Shown here: in pieces, positions 32,785-41,466 of the stretch
How the letters are laid out: each line of letters starts with the position of its first letter
Position numbering within the stretch: position 1 is the first letter of the stretch
Assembly: GCF_003967595.1 (NCBI RefSeq)
Contig: NZ_BIFW01000003.1
Location: 115,491 to 179,490 of the forward strand
Source of the DNA: Companilactobacillus musae
GTDB lineage: Bacteria > Bacillota > Bacilli > Lactobacillales > Lactobacillaceae
Length of the DNA stretch: 64,000 nt
Direction of reading: 5' to 3'
The notes under the pieces: generated by a model
Database searches by the model: none
What the model was told of the DNA's origin: nothing
Seen by the model: only the letters and a program-made list of their open reading frames with translations
Made by a program: the position numbers and the translations under genes

Positions 32785-33585
32785 TTGAATGAATTTACTC
32801 AAGTTTTAACTATTGCTGGCTCTGACTCTGACGGAAGTGCTGGTGCTCAAGCTGATCTAAAGACATTTATGGCTTGTGGTGTATACGGAATGTCCGTTCT
32901 AACCGCTGCCGTTGCTGGTAATTCTTATGGAATACACGATAGTGTTAATATGCCAGCTAGTTTTATCCAAAACCAAATCAAAGATATTAAGGATGATTTC
33001 AAGGTCTCTGCTTTTAAAACAGGTATGCTTTCTGATTCCGAAATTATCAATACCGTAGCTGATGCTATTAAAGACAAACCTTTTGGCACATTCGTCCTTG
33101 ATCCTGTTATTATAACTAAACATGGTGCTATGCTTCTTGAATCTGAAGCGTACCAAACTTTGATCGACAAATTGTTCCCTCTTGCCGATTTGATCACTCC
33201 TAACTTTTATGAAGCAAAGAAATTATCTGGTCTGGAATTAAAAAATAAAGAAGAAATTATTAAGGCTGCACATAAATTACGCAAATTGGGACCAAAAAAT
33301 ATTATGATAAAGGGTGAACATAGTGACGACTCTATTAATGAAGTCGAAGACTACGTTCTACTAGAAGATGGACAATCATTCTGGATCTCTGAACCATATG
33401 TCAAAACTGATCACATTAATGGTACTGGTGATACACTTTCATCATGTATTGTGGCGGAAATTGCCAAAGGTCAAAGTATGGAAGATGCCATCAAAATTGC
33501 TAAAACATTTACTTACAATGCTATTAAACATGAAATTGCTGTAGGTCATAAATATGGTCCTATTAACCATTTTATAAAGGATTGA
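32785..33585 (+). CDS. PfkB-type pyridoxine / hydroxymethylpyrimidine kinase
   Basis: Kinase of 266 aa in the ThiD/PdxK ribokinase-like family. The N-terminal AGSDSDGSAGAQADLKTF and the anion-hole motif INGTGDTLSS are present. Bacillus-type PdxK enzymes share this fold with ThiD and phosphorylate pyridoxal and HMP, so either vitamin B6 salvage or thiamine salvage is possible. No other thi or pdx gene lies nearby, so I favour pyridoxal kinase only weakly. The start is TTG at 32785, eight bases after GGTGGG. Confidence 0.85.
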   Translation: MNEFTQVLTIAGSDSDGSAGAQADLKTFMACGVYGMSVLTAAVAGNSYGIHDSVNMPASFIQNQIKDIKDDFKVSAFKTGMLSDSEIINTVADAIKDKPFGTFVLDPVIITKHGAMLLESEAYQTLIDKLFPLADLITPNFYEAKKLSGLELKNKEEIIKAAHKLRKLGPKNIMIKGEHSDDSINEVEDYVLLEDGQSFWISEPYVKTDHINGTGDTLSSCIVAEIAKGQSMEDAIKIAKTFTYNAIKHEIAVGHKYGPINHFIKD

Positions 33586-33623
33586 TATACAATAGTATTT
33601 GTGAGTAAAATTGGAGGTTTATT

Positions 33624-34658
33624 ATGGTAAGAATAACAAAAATTTCTGCCGGAATTTTATTGCTTATACTATCAATTGTTTTAATGATCAAGGCTGGCTT
33701 TGAAGGTTTTATAGCCGCTTTGGTAGGAACCGGTGCTATCGGTGGTGCTGCCGGAATTTTAATGGCCATCACTTATATTATTTCTGCTGCTATTTATATT
33801 TTGACAAATCGTACGTACAGTATCGTTCCTGATATTGTCGGTTTTGTCATTTTAATTCTTGGCGGTTTAATGGGATTATTTAACGCCAACATGCCTGGCG
33901 CTGGTTTCTTAAAGATTTGGGCTTGGGTTGGTATTATTATCGGTGCCATTGATTTAATAATTGTCATTGTTGATATGATTCTTCATCCTGTTTCTGATGA
34001 GGAACCTGAAGAAAATCCATACGATAATAATCAATTCAACAATCAAAACCAACCTAACCAGTTTTATGATCAACAACAATCACAGCAATTTAATCAACCA
34101 AACAATTTTAATCAACCTAACTATGGATATGATCCTTATCAAAATAATCAGGGAAACCAAGGGTACAATCAACCCATTCAAAACCCTAACCAATATCAAC
34201 AAGGATCCTATGATCAGCGACCTATGAATCAACAATTTCATCCCAATATGGCTCAAAATCAAATGAACCAACAACAGATGCCGGGTCAACAGGGAAATTT
34301 CAATAATAATCGTTATAATCAAAACCAACAGATTCCTAATAACCGTTCTAACAATAATTACAATCAGAATCAGTATCAAAATCAACCTATGAACCAAAAT
34401 CAAGTTCAAGGTAATTTCCAACAACCTCAGACCAACAATCAGTATCAAAATCAATATGGTAATAATAATGGTCAAGGTCAGTTCGATCCAAATTACAATC
34501 AAAACCAAAATTATGCTGCTAACAATCAAAACTTCAATCAACCAAATTATGGCAATCAAACTAATCAACAGTCTATGAATCAAAATAATCAAAGACAATT
34601 AGAAGCTCCACGTCAAAATAATTTTGGTGAAACTAGAAGTCGTAGCAGTCGTCATTAA
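33624..34658 (+). CDS. Membrane protein with Asn/Gln-rich prion-like tail
   Basis: Protein of 344 aa. The N-terminal ~130 residues hold four hydrophobic segments (about 7-27, 30-58, 70-88, 93-123). After an acidic hinge (DEEPEENPYD) the remaining ~205 residues consist almost only of Asn, Gln, Pro, Tyr, Gly, Phe and Met, with repeated NQPNY, NQNQ and QQ motifs. It ends in a basic RSRSSRH. The tail should be cytoplasmic or extracellular disordered sequence. A good ribosome site (TTGGAGGT) precedes the ATG. The membrane part is a generic DUF4064-like style; the function is unknown. Confidence 0.75.
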   Translation: MVRITKISAGILLLILSIVLMIKAGFEGFIAALVGTGAIGGAAGILMAITYIISAAIYILTNRTYSIVPDIVGFVILILGGLMGLFNANMPGAGFLKIWAWVGIIIGAIDLIIVIVDMILHPVSDEEPEENPYDNNQFNNQNQPNQFYDQQQSQQFNQPNNFNQPNYGYDPYQNNQGNQGYNQPIQNPNQYQQGSYDQRPMNQQFHPNMAQNQMNQQQMPGQQGNFNNNRYNQNQQIPNNRSNNNYNQNQYQNQPMNQNQVQGNFQQPQTNNQYQNQYGNNNGQGQFDPNYNQNQNYAANNQNFNQPNYGNQTNQQSMNQNNQRQLEAPRQNNFGETRSRSSRH

Positions 34659-34684
34659 TACAAAGTGAGATAAAAAATCTCCAA

Positions 34685-34745
34685 ACAATAAGAAAGCTCT
34701 CTGTAGTGACCATTAAAAATGGTTGCTACAAAGGGCTTTTTTTAT
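34685..34745. terminator. Family-2 dispersed hairpin, copy b
   Basis: AGAAAGCTCT... pairs with ...AGGGCTTTTTTT, and an inner GTAGTGACCATT pairs with AATGGTTGCTAC. The flank AAACAATAAG is shared with copy c at 59147. Confidence 0.8.
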
Positions 34746-34784
34746 ACAAATAAACTTATTTTGTTCAACTCATTTAATTTAGAA

Positions 34785-34846
34785 ACCCCTTTCTTTTTGT
34801 AAAAAATATTTGCCAATAATGATAAGCAGATATTTTTTAAAGGGGT
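34785..34846. promoter_or_regulatory. Long hairpin upstream of the cyd promoter
   Basis: ACCCCTTT pairs with AAAGGGGT, and AAAAAATATTTGC pairs imperfectly with GCAGATATTTTTT; the left arm has an 8-base bulge. No T-run follows, so a terminator role is doubtful. It lies upstream of the predicted cyd promoter. Confidence 0.45.
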
Positions 34847-34947
34847 ATATTTTAAATATAGAAGTTTAGTATATAAATTTATTATTTTTTAATTTAATGC
34901 ATTTTTAAAAGTCCTTTCATTGCCCTTCTAAAGCGATTAGACCAACG

Positions 34948-34962
34948 ATGGAAACGATTTTT
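34948..34962. promoter_or_regulatory. cre-like site upstream of cydA
   Basis: ATGGAAACGATTTTT matches the cre consensus except for the penultimate C. Its centre lies about 60 bases upstream of the predicted transcription start, a position compatible with activation rather than blockage. Confidence 0.45.
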
Positions 34963-34978
34963 TCACAAGTGCTATTTG

Positions 34979-35007
34979 TTGCTTAACAGTTTAATTAATC
35001 ATATGAT
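34979..35007 (+). promoter_or_regulatory. Promoter of cydABDC
   Basis: TTGCTT and TATGAT are separated by exactly 17 bases, 55 bases upstream of the cydA start codon. Confidence 0.65.
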
Positions 35008-35061
35008 AAATTTGTATATGTAATAAGGATTTATATTAATGTTTTAAGGAGGTTATTAACC

Positions 35062-36504
35062 ATGCTAAATGTTGGTTTAAGCATTGTCTCATTAGCACGT
35101 TTTCAGTTTGCTATGACAACTGTTTTCCATTTTTTCTTTGTCCCATTTTCCATTGGGATGGGCTTTCTAGTCGCTATCATGGAAACCATTTACGCTGTTA
35201 AAAAAGACAAAGTTTACTTAGATATGGCAAAGTTCTGGGGAAAGATTTTTCTTCTAAGTTTTGCTGTTGGTATCGTTACGGGTATTATTCAAGAATTCCA
35301 ATTCGGTATGAATTGGTCTGAATACTCACGTTTCATGGGTGATGTATTCGGTGCTCCATTGGCTATTGAAGCTTTATTGGCATTCTTTATTGAATCAGTC
35401 TTCATCGGTATTTGGATGTTCACTTGGGATCGTTTCAGACCCGGTGTGCACGCTTTTATGATTTGGATGACTTCAATTGGTACAATGCTTTCTGCTATTT
35501 GGATCTTAGCTGCCAATAGTTTTATGCAACATCCTACTGGTTTCAAGATCAATAGCACTACTGGTCGTATTCAATTGACAGACTTCGGTGCTGTCGTAGC
35601 TAATCCTCAACTATGGAAAGTCTTTCCACATGTTATCTTGGCTGCTTTTATGACTGCTGCCGTTGTTATTGCTGGTATTAGTGCTTGGGGGCTTTTGCGT
35701 AAGAAGAAAGAAGAAAATCATTTCTTCAAAACTTCACTACGTTTTGGCCTTTGGGCAAGTTTAATTTTCGCTATTCTATCTGCTGGTGCAGGTGATCTTC
35801 AAACACAACAAATTATCAAAGATCAACCTATGAAATTTGCTGCTACTGAAGGTATTTATAAAGATACTAAAGATCCTGCTCCTTGGACTGTAGTTGAAAT
35901 GATCAATGCCAAAGATCATAAGGCTAGTGGTCAAATCGAAGTTCCAGGTGTTTTAAGTATCTTGGCTTACCACAAATTAAGTGGTTCTGTTAAGGGTATG
36001 GATACCATTAACAAAGAACTACATGCTAAATACGACAAGCAATTTGGCAAGGACATGAATTACTACGTTCCACCTAAGACTCTATTCTGGAGTTTTAGAG
36101 TTATGACAGGTATTGATGCCTTGATTATGTTGGTTGCTTTAGTCGGATTGATCTTCTCTCGTAAGAAGAAAGATACAATTGAGAACCACAAGTGGATGCT
36201 AGTTGTTTTAGGACTTTGTATCTGGGTTCCATTTATTGGTAATTCCGCTGGTTGGTTCATTACTGAATTTGGTCGTTATCCATGGATTGTTTATGGACTA
36301 TTCACAATTGCTCAAGCTGTATCTCCAACTTCAACAGTTGCCAGTCTATTATTCAGTAACATCGTTTACTTCCTACTCTTCTTGTTCTTAGGTGGCGTTA
36401 TGGTTTGGTATTGCAGACAAACACTTCACCATGGCCCATACTACGAAGAGGCTGATTCTAAACAAAATGTTGATCCATTTGCAAAGGAGGCCTTTGGAAA
36501 ATGA
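35062..36504 (+). CDS. cydA: Cytochrome bd quinol oxidase subunit I
   Basis: Heme-bearing subunit of 480 aa that reduces oxygen with electrons from menaquinol. The N-terminal RFQFAMTTVFHFFFVPFSIGMG carries the heme b595 histidine. A GWFITEFGRYPWIVYG block near residue 395 matches the conserved CydA region. The quinol-binding Q-loop is short, as in Firmicutes. It opens a four-gene operon with cydB, cydD and cydC, and AAGGAGG precedes the ATG. It depends on exogenous heme, since no heme synthesis genes are seen here. Confidence 0.97.
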   Translation: MLNVGLSIVSLARFQFAMTTVFHFFFVPFSIGMGFLVAIMETIYAVKKDKVYLDMAKFWGKIFLLSFAVGIVTGIIQEFQFGMNWSEYSRFMGDVFGAPLAIEALLAFFIESVFIGIWMFTWDRFRPGVHAFMIWMTSIGTMLSAIWILAANSFMQHPTGFKINSTTGRIQLTDFGAVVANPQLWKVFPHVILAAFMTAAVVIAGISAWGLLRKKKEENHFFKTSLRFGLWASLIFAILSAGAGDLQTQQIIKDQPMKFAATEGIYKDTKDPAPWTVVEMINAKDHKASGQIEVPGVLSILAYHKLSGSVKGMDTINKELHAKYDKQFGKDMNYYVPPKTLFWSFRVMTGIDALIMLVALVGLIFSRKKKDTIENHKWMLVVLGLCIWVPFIGNSAGWFITEFGRYPWIVYGLFTIAQAVSPTSTVASLLFSNIVYFLLFLFLGGVMVWYCRQTLHHGPYYEEADSKQNVDPFAKEAFGK

Positions 36505-37514
36505 CACTCAGTACATTATGGTTTATCTTAATTGGTCTTCTATTTTCTATCTTCCTCTTTCTTGAAGGATTTGATTTTGGTGTCGGAATGTCTACTCGTT
36601 TCCTAGCCAAAGATGATCAAGAAAGAACTGCTATCATGTCTACTATCGGTCCTCACTGGGACGGTAATGAAACATGGTTAGTTACCGCTGGTGGTGCAAT
36701 GTTTGCTTCCTTGCCACTTTGGTATGCCTCATTGTTCTCTGGTTACTATATCCTCTTCTTGCTAGTTCTAGTAGGTCTGATTTTACGTGGTGTTTCTTTT
36801 GAATTCCACAAACATGCCGAAACAAAGGCTGGCAAAAATATGTGGATGTGGACTTTCTTTATTGGAAGTATCATGCCTCCATTTTTCCTATGTATGATTC
36901 TTTTGAGTATGGTCCAAGGTATTCCAATGGACGCTCAAGGTAACGCCTTCCCAACTTTCTTCAACGTTGTTAACTTACTTTCAATCGTCGGTGGTGTTGC
37001 AGGCACTTTACTATCACTCGTCCACGGTTTGAATTTCATCAGATTAAGAATCGAAGGTCCGCTTCGTGATCGTGCTCGTAAATTAAACAAGATTTTATAT
37101 CCAATTTTATTTGTTGGTGAAGTTATTTTCGCAGTTCTTGTTTTCTTACAAACGGACTTCTTTACCAAGAGATTCGGTTCTTCATTGTTCATCACAGTCC
37201 TAATTGTTTTGTTCTCACTATTAGGTTACTATGGAGTTCTAAAGGATAGAGAAGGCTGGAGCTTTGCTGGTAGTGGTTTATCACTAAGTATGGTCATCGT
37301 TCTATTGTTCAATGGACTATTCCCACGTGTCATGATTGCTACTAACCCAGCTCACAGTATTTTGATCAAAGAAGCCGCCAATTCACACTACACGCTTACA
37401 ATTATGACGATTGTGGCTTGCATCTTGGTTCCAATTGTAGCTATTTACTTCATTTGGTCATACTCTCTATTCACAAAGAGAATAAATCCAAGAGAGAATA
37501 CGGTGAAATACTAA
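36501..37514 (+). CDS. cydB: Cytochrome bd quinol oxidase subunit II
   Basis: Second membrane subunit of cytochrome bd, 337 aa with about nine helices. The opening LWFILIGLLFSIFLFLEGFDFGVG and the TIGPHWDGNETWLVTAGGAMFA block are diagnostic. It overlaps the end of cydA by four bases (ATGA) and is overlapped by cydD in the same way, so the operon is translationally coupled. Confidence 0.97.
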   Translation: MTLSTLWFILIGLLFSIFLFLEGFDFGVGMSTRFLAKDDQERTAIMSTIGPHWDGNETWLVTAGGAMFASLPLWYASLFSGYYILFLLVLVGLILRGVSFEFHKHAETKAGKNMWMWTFFIGSIMPPFFLCMILLSMVQGIPMDAQGNAFPTFFNVVNLLSIVGGVAGTLLSLVHGLNFIRLRIEGPLRDRARKLNKILYPILFVGEVIFAVLVFLQTDFFTKRFGSSLFITVLIVLFSLLGYYGVLKDREGWSFAGSGLSLSMVIVLLFNGLFPRVMIATNPAHSILIKEAANSHYTLTIMTIVACILVPIVAIYFIWSYSLFTKRINPRENTVKY

Positions 37515-39247
37515 TGATCGATAAGCGTTTATTTCGCTTACCGGGAACAAAAAAACTTCTTCTAATGCTTGCAGGATTAACTCTCTTGCAAGCATTTGTT
37601 GTTTTATTCCAAGGTAAGTATTTAGCAGAAGCACTAGTCAATTCATGGGAACAAAAATCTTTACAAACCATCATCTATCCGATGGCTCTGTTTGCGGTTG
37701 CCTTTGTGCTAAGGCACCTCTTCAATTTGATCAATACCAAAATAGTAGAAAACTACGCTAGTAAAACCTCAGAAGACATTCGTAGTATGCTTTTAGATAA
37801 AGTTTACCAGGCTGGTCCTGAAATGATCTCTGAGGAAGGAACTGGTAATTTAGTTACCTCTTCTCTTGATGGAATTGATCTGGTTGAAAATTACTTTAAG
37901 TTAATTTTTACCAAACTGATGAATATGTCTATCATTCCACCAGTTCTTTTGATTTATATTTATACACAAAATGTTGCATCAGGTATTACTTTGACAATAA
38001 TCGTTCCTCTAGTAATCCTTTTCATGATTATTTTAGGATTAGCAGCTCAATCAAAGGCAGATGCCCAATACAAGCAATACACAATTCTTTCAAATCACTT
38101 TTTAGATGCACTTCGGGGACTACCTACCCTTAAAATGCTAGGTCTAAGCAAACGTTACGCTAAAAATATTTATACTGTCAGTGACGAATATCGTCGCCGT
38201 ACAATGAATACTTTAAGAATTGCCATTCTATCGACCTTTGCCTTAGATTGGCTAACAACGCTCGGTATTGCCATTTTGGCAGTGTTTTTAGGTCTTGGTC
38301 TAATCAATAATAGTTTTCCTCTCTTCCCAGCCTTAGTGACACTGATCCTAGCTCCTGAGTATTTCTTACCACTCCGTGATTTTTCAAATGACTATCATGC
38401 TACATTAAATGGCAAAAATGCCTTAAATTCTATTTTCGAAATTTTAGAACGTTCTAGTAAAAGTGAAGCAAATGAACTTAAAGACTTCTCTTGGAAACAA
38501 GATTCTCAAATTGAAATAAACAATCTTCAATTTACTTATAAAGGCGCTGGTAATAATGCTGTTAGTCTAGACATAGATAAATTGAAGCTATCAGGCTATC
38601 AACGTATCGGCGTTATAGGAAAATCCGGATCTGGTAAAACAACTTTAATTAGATCTATCGGTGGTTTTCTGGTCCCAGATCAAGCAGATATAAAAATTAA
38701 CCATCAAGAAGTATCTAATTTTAAACAAATCAATTGGCAAAAGAAGTTAACCTTCTTGCCACAATCTCCATACTTATTTGCGGGTACAATTGCTGAGAAT
38801 ATTGCTTTTTATCGACCTGATGCTTCAATAAAAGAAATAAAAAAAGCTGCATCAGCAGCTGGTTTAAACGATTTCATAGATATTTTGTCTGATGGTTATC
38901 AAACTAAAATCGGTGAAGGTGGTCGTGGAATATCTGGTGGTCAGCAACAAAGAATCATGTTAGCTCGGGCCTTTCTAGCTGATGATCGTCACATCTTAAT
39001 TTTCGATGAACCAACAGCCCATTTAGATATTGAAACAGAATATGCTCTCAAAAAACCTATGGAAGAGTTATTCAAAAATCATTTAGTTATCTTTGCAACA
39101 CATCGTCTACATTGGATTAAAGAAATGGACTACGTCGTCGTTATGGATAACGGTCAAATAGTTGAACAAGGTACGCCTGAGAATTTAAGTAATCATAATG
39201 GTGCCTACTCTCAATTAATTAAGAATATGCGAGGTGATCAACTATGA
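37514..39247 (+). CDS. cydD: Heterodimeric ABC transporter CydD, needed for cytochrome bd assembly
   Basis: ABC exporter half of 577 aa with six transmembrane helices (1-320) and an ATPase domain: Walker A GKSGSGKTTL, signature ISGGQQQR, Walker B LIFDEPTA. CydDC works on heme/thiol handling in the membrane for cytochrome bd maturation. The frame is open into cydB, but the ATG at 37514 overlapping the cydB stop is the natural start (MIDKRLFRLPG). It is paired with cydC, overlapping by four bases. Confidence 0.93.
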   Translation: MIDKRLFRLPGTKKLLLMLAGLTLLQAFVVLFQGKYLAEALVNSWEQKSLQTIIYPMALFAVAFVLRHLFNLINTKIVENYASKTSEDIRSMLLDKVYQAGPEMISEEGTGNLVTSSLDGIDLVENYFKLIFTKLMNMSIIPPVLLIYIYTQNVASGITLTIIVPLVILFMIILGLAAQSKADAQYKQYTILSNHFLDALRGLPTLKMLGLSKRYAKNIYTVSDEYRRRTMNTLRIAILSTFALDWLTTLGIAILAVFLGLGLINNSFPLFPALVTLILAPEYFLPLRDFSNDYHATLNGKNALNSIFEILERSSKSEANELKDFSWKQDSQIEINNLQFTYKGAGNNAVSLDIDKLKLSGYQRIGVIGKSGSGKTTLIRSIGGFLVPDQADIKINHQEVSNFKQINWQKKLTFLPQSPYLFAGTIAENIAFYRPDASIKEIKKAASAAGLNDFIDILSDGYQTKIGEGGRGISGGQQQRIMLARAFLADDRHILIFDEPTAHLDIETEYALKKPMEELFKNHLVIFATHRLHWIKEMDYVVVMDNGQIVEQGTPENLSNHNGAYSQLIKNMRGDQL

Positions 39248-40983
39248 ACTTCTTTAAAACTTTTAAACATGATACTTGGGTCAAACCCTATATCAAGCAA
39301 TACAAAGGCTTATTGATTACGGCTTTAATTCTCGGTCTATTCACGTCCTTTTGTGCCGCTGCTTTAATGTTTACTTCTGGTTACACCATTGATAAAGCCG
39401 CTACCCATCCAGTCAATATTCTCTTGATTTACGTCCCTATTTTGTTAACTAGAGCCTTTGGTATTGGACGTCCGGTCTTCAAGTATGTAGAACGATTAAA
39501 GAGCCATAACTGGGTTTTAAGAGTTACTTCAGATCTACGAACTAGACTCTATAAAACACTTGAAACTGATGCCTCATTTTTAGCCGAACATCATAAAACT
39601 GGTGACATTATGGGACTTTTATCAGAAGATATTAGTCACTTACAAAATCTATATTTAAGAACTATTTTCCCAGCAGTTATTTCATATTTATTAACAATCA
39701 TTGCTTCAATTGCTCTTGGAATTTTTAATCCTTCGTTTGGATTCTTTGTTTTTCTACTATTATTCATCGAGGTTTTTATCGTTCCAATGGTTTCCGTTTC
39801 AATTGAAAGTGCTCGTCGTGCTTACCAAAAGTCAGTTAAAAGTGACCTTTATGTTCAATTGACTGATAATGTACTGGGCGTTGATGATTGGATTATTTCT
39901 GGTCGTAAGAATGATTTCAAAAATCTTGCCTCAAATAATATTCAAAATCTTGATAAATCAAAAAATAAATCTAAATCATTCAGACGCAATCGAGATTTTA
40001 TTTTGCAACTAGTATTCGTAGCTATGGTAGTTTGCTTCTTGATTTTCACAAATTTAACTATGACCCATAATCAAGAACAAGCCAATTTTGTTTCGGCAGT
40101 TGTTCTAGCCATTTTCCCACTATCAGACGCCATTATTCCTGTCAGCCAAGGATTTGAAGAATGGCCCGAATATAAAGATTCAATTATTCGTTTGAACACC
40201 ATCAAACCGATTCAAAATAATCTACCGATTCAAAAAGATTTAAATCCCAAAGATTTTAAATCAATTTCAATTGACAATATCACCTTCGAATATGATTCGG
40301 ACTCTCCTATTCTAATCAAAAACTTCACGCAAAATATTAAAAAGGGCGAAAAATTAGCACTATTAGGTCCCAGTGGTATTGGAAAAACTACTATTCTACA
40401 GTTGATTCTTGGTGATTTATCACCTCAACAAGGACAAATTAGAGTCAATGATTTGGATATTTCTCAAATTCAAGAGAATCGTGAAAAAATATTTTCAGTA
40501 TTAAATCAGAAACCATTTTTATTCAATACAACTCTAATGAATAACGTTCGATTGGGAAATGAAAGTAAGTCTGATGCAGAAGTTAAAAAGGCAATTGAAA
40601 GGGTTGGTTTAAAGGACCTAGTTGAATCATTGCCTGAAAAGTACAACACTATTGTTGGCGAAAATGGATCACGATTTTCTGGTGGTGAACAAGAGCGAAT
40701 TGCTTTAGCAAGAATTCTTTTACAAGACGCTCCTGTCGTTTTGTTGGATGAACCAACAGTTGGACTTGATCCCATTACCGAAAATGATCTTTTAGAAACT
40801 TTCTTCACTGTTCTAAAAGATAAAACTATTATTTGGGTCACACATCATCTACAAGGCATTAATCATGTTGATCACGTAGTATTTATGAATAGTGAAAAGA
40901 TCGAAATGGAAGGTTCACCTAAAGATCTATATAAAAATAATCAGCATTTCCAAGAACTTTACCGCATGGATCAAGGATTTTAA
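39244..40983 (+). CDS. cydC: Heterodimeric ABC transporter CydC, needed for cytochrome bd assembly
   Basis: Partner ABC exporter half of 579 aa. Six helices are followed by an ATPase domain with Walker A GPSGIGKTTI, signature FSGGEQERIAL, Walker B VVLLDEPT and switch VTHH. It closes the cydABDC operon, ending at a perfect terminator hairpin 13 bases downstream. Confidence 0.93.
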   Translation: MNFFKTFKHDTWVKPYIKQYKGLLITALILGLFTSFCAAALMFTSGYTIDKAATHPVNILLIYVPILLTRAFGIGRPVFKYVERLKSHNWVLRVTSDLRTRLYKTLETDASFLAEHHKTGDIMGLLSEDISHLQNLYLRTIFPAVISYLLTIIASIALGIFNPSFGFFVFLLLFIEVFIVPMVSVSIESARRAYQKSVKSDLYVQLTDNVLGVDDWIISGRKNDFKNLASNNIQNLDKSKNKSKSFRRNRDFILQLVFVAMVVCFLIFTNLTMTHNQEQANFVSAVVLAIFPLSDAIIPVSQGFEEWPEYKDSIIRLNTIKPIQNNLPIQKDLNPKDFKSISIDNITFEYDSDSPILIKNFTQNIKKGEKLALLGPSGIGKTTILQLILGDLSPQQGQIRVNDLDISQIQENREKIFSVLNQKPFLFNTTLMNNVRLGNESKSDAEVKKAIERVGLKDLVESLPEKYNTIVGENGSRFSGGEQERIALARILLQDAPVVLLDEPTVGLDPITENDLLETFFTVLKDKTIIWVTHHLQGINHVDHVVFMNSEKIEMEGSPKDLYKNNQHFQELYRMDQGF

Positions 40984-40996
40984 CCGTTATAACGAT

Positions 40997-41036
40997 AAAA
41001 GAAGAGCAGTATCTAAATAGATACTGCTCTTCTTTT
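40997..41036. terminator. Family-1 dispersed hairpin, copy f (compact form)
   Basis: AAAAGAAGAGCAGTATCTA pairs perfectly with TAGATACTGCTCTTCTTTT around AA. It terminates the cyd operon and lacks the inner arms of the longer family members. Confidence 0.9.
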
Positions 41037-41125
41037 ATTATTTTGATTTAAAATTAGCTTCTTAATAAAGCCTAGATTACCAAAACGGCAAGTTTACTAT
41101 ACTGAAAAGAACCAAACTCCCATTA

Positions 41126-41455
41126 TTAATGCATCACTGCCCCATTAATAGTACCGATACCACTTTGGAGAAATGATTCACGGGTCTTGGATTTTAACTG
41201 ATTAATCAAATCATTTTGTTCTTTACTGAAATGATATTGTTTTCTCAACGCTATTTGTTGAAACTCGTAATTCATATCCCGAATCGTATCTGAAATTTCA
41301 TTATATTGTTGATTTACCTTTTCTGGCTTATTGATTCTAATATATGCCTTTTGAATTTCACTTTTAACAGCATTTTGTTGTGTCACTGACTTATCTAATT
41401 CGTGAAGCAATTCATTAACATCTTTAATGAATTCTGTTTTCTTTTCAATATTCAT
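41126..41455 (-). CDS. Small helical protein, possibly YlbF/YmcA-like
   Basis: Protein of 109 aa, predicted almost fully alpha-helical and coiled-coil prone, without membrane helix or cysteines. The middle (AYIRINKPEKVNQQYNEISD, then EFQQIALRKQYHFSKEQ) loosely resembles the YlbF/YmcA (DUF964) family, but the match is weak. It begins 12 bases after the polyprenyl diphosphate synthase gene ends, so it is likely in the same transcript. An accessory role in prenyl chain synthesis is only a guess. Confidence 0.55.
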   Translation of the reverse strand: MNIEKKTEFIKDVNELLHELDKSVTQQNAVKSEIQKAYIRINKPEKVNQQYNEISDTIRDMNYEFQQIALRKQYHFSKEQNDLINQLKSKTRESFLQSGIGTINGAVMH

Positions 41456-41466
41456 ATTTTCTCCAA

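Larger units (their letters stand above)
34746..35061 (+). other. AT-rich leader region of the cyd operon
   Basis: No gene is seen in this stretch. It holds a long imperfect hairpin (34785-34846), a cre-like site (34948-34962), a half-match to a Rex site (TTCACAA at 34962-34968), a good promoter (34979-35007), and the AAGGAGG ribosome site of cydA. Confidence 0.7.

Noticed and set aside
34020..34640. Dense short direct repeats that look CRISPR- or satellite-like
   Set aside because: They are codons of the Asn/Gln-rich tail of the membrane protein; spacing is irregular and there are no unique spacers. The open frame on the opposite strand is a shadow of this composition.
34951..34968. Full Rex operator ahead of cydA
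   Set aside because: Only the right half (TTCACAA) matches; the left half does not.
37418..37513. Earlier start for cydD within cydB
   Set aside because: There is no ribosome site; the ATG overlapping the cydB stop fits the tight overlaps seen in the rest of the operon.
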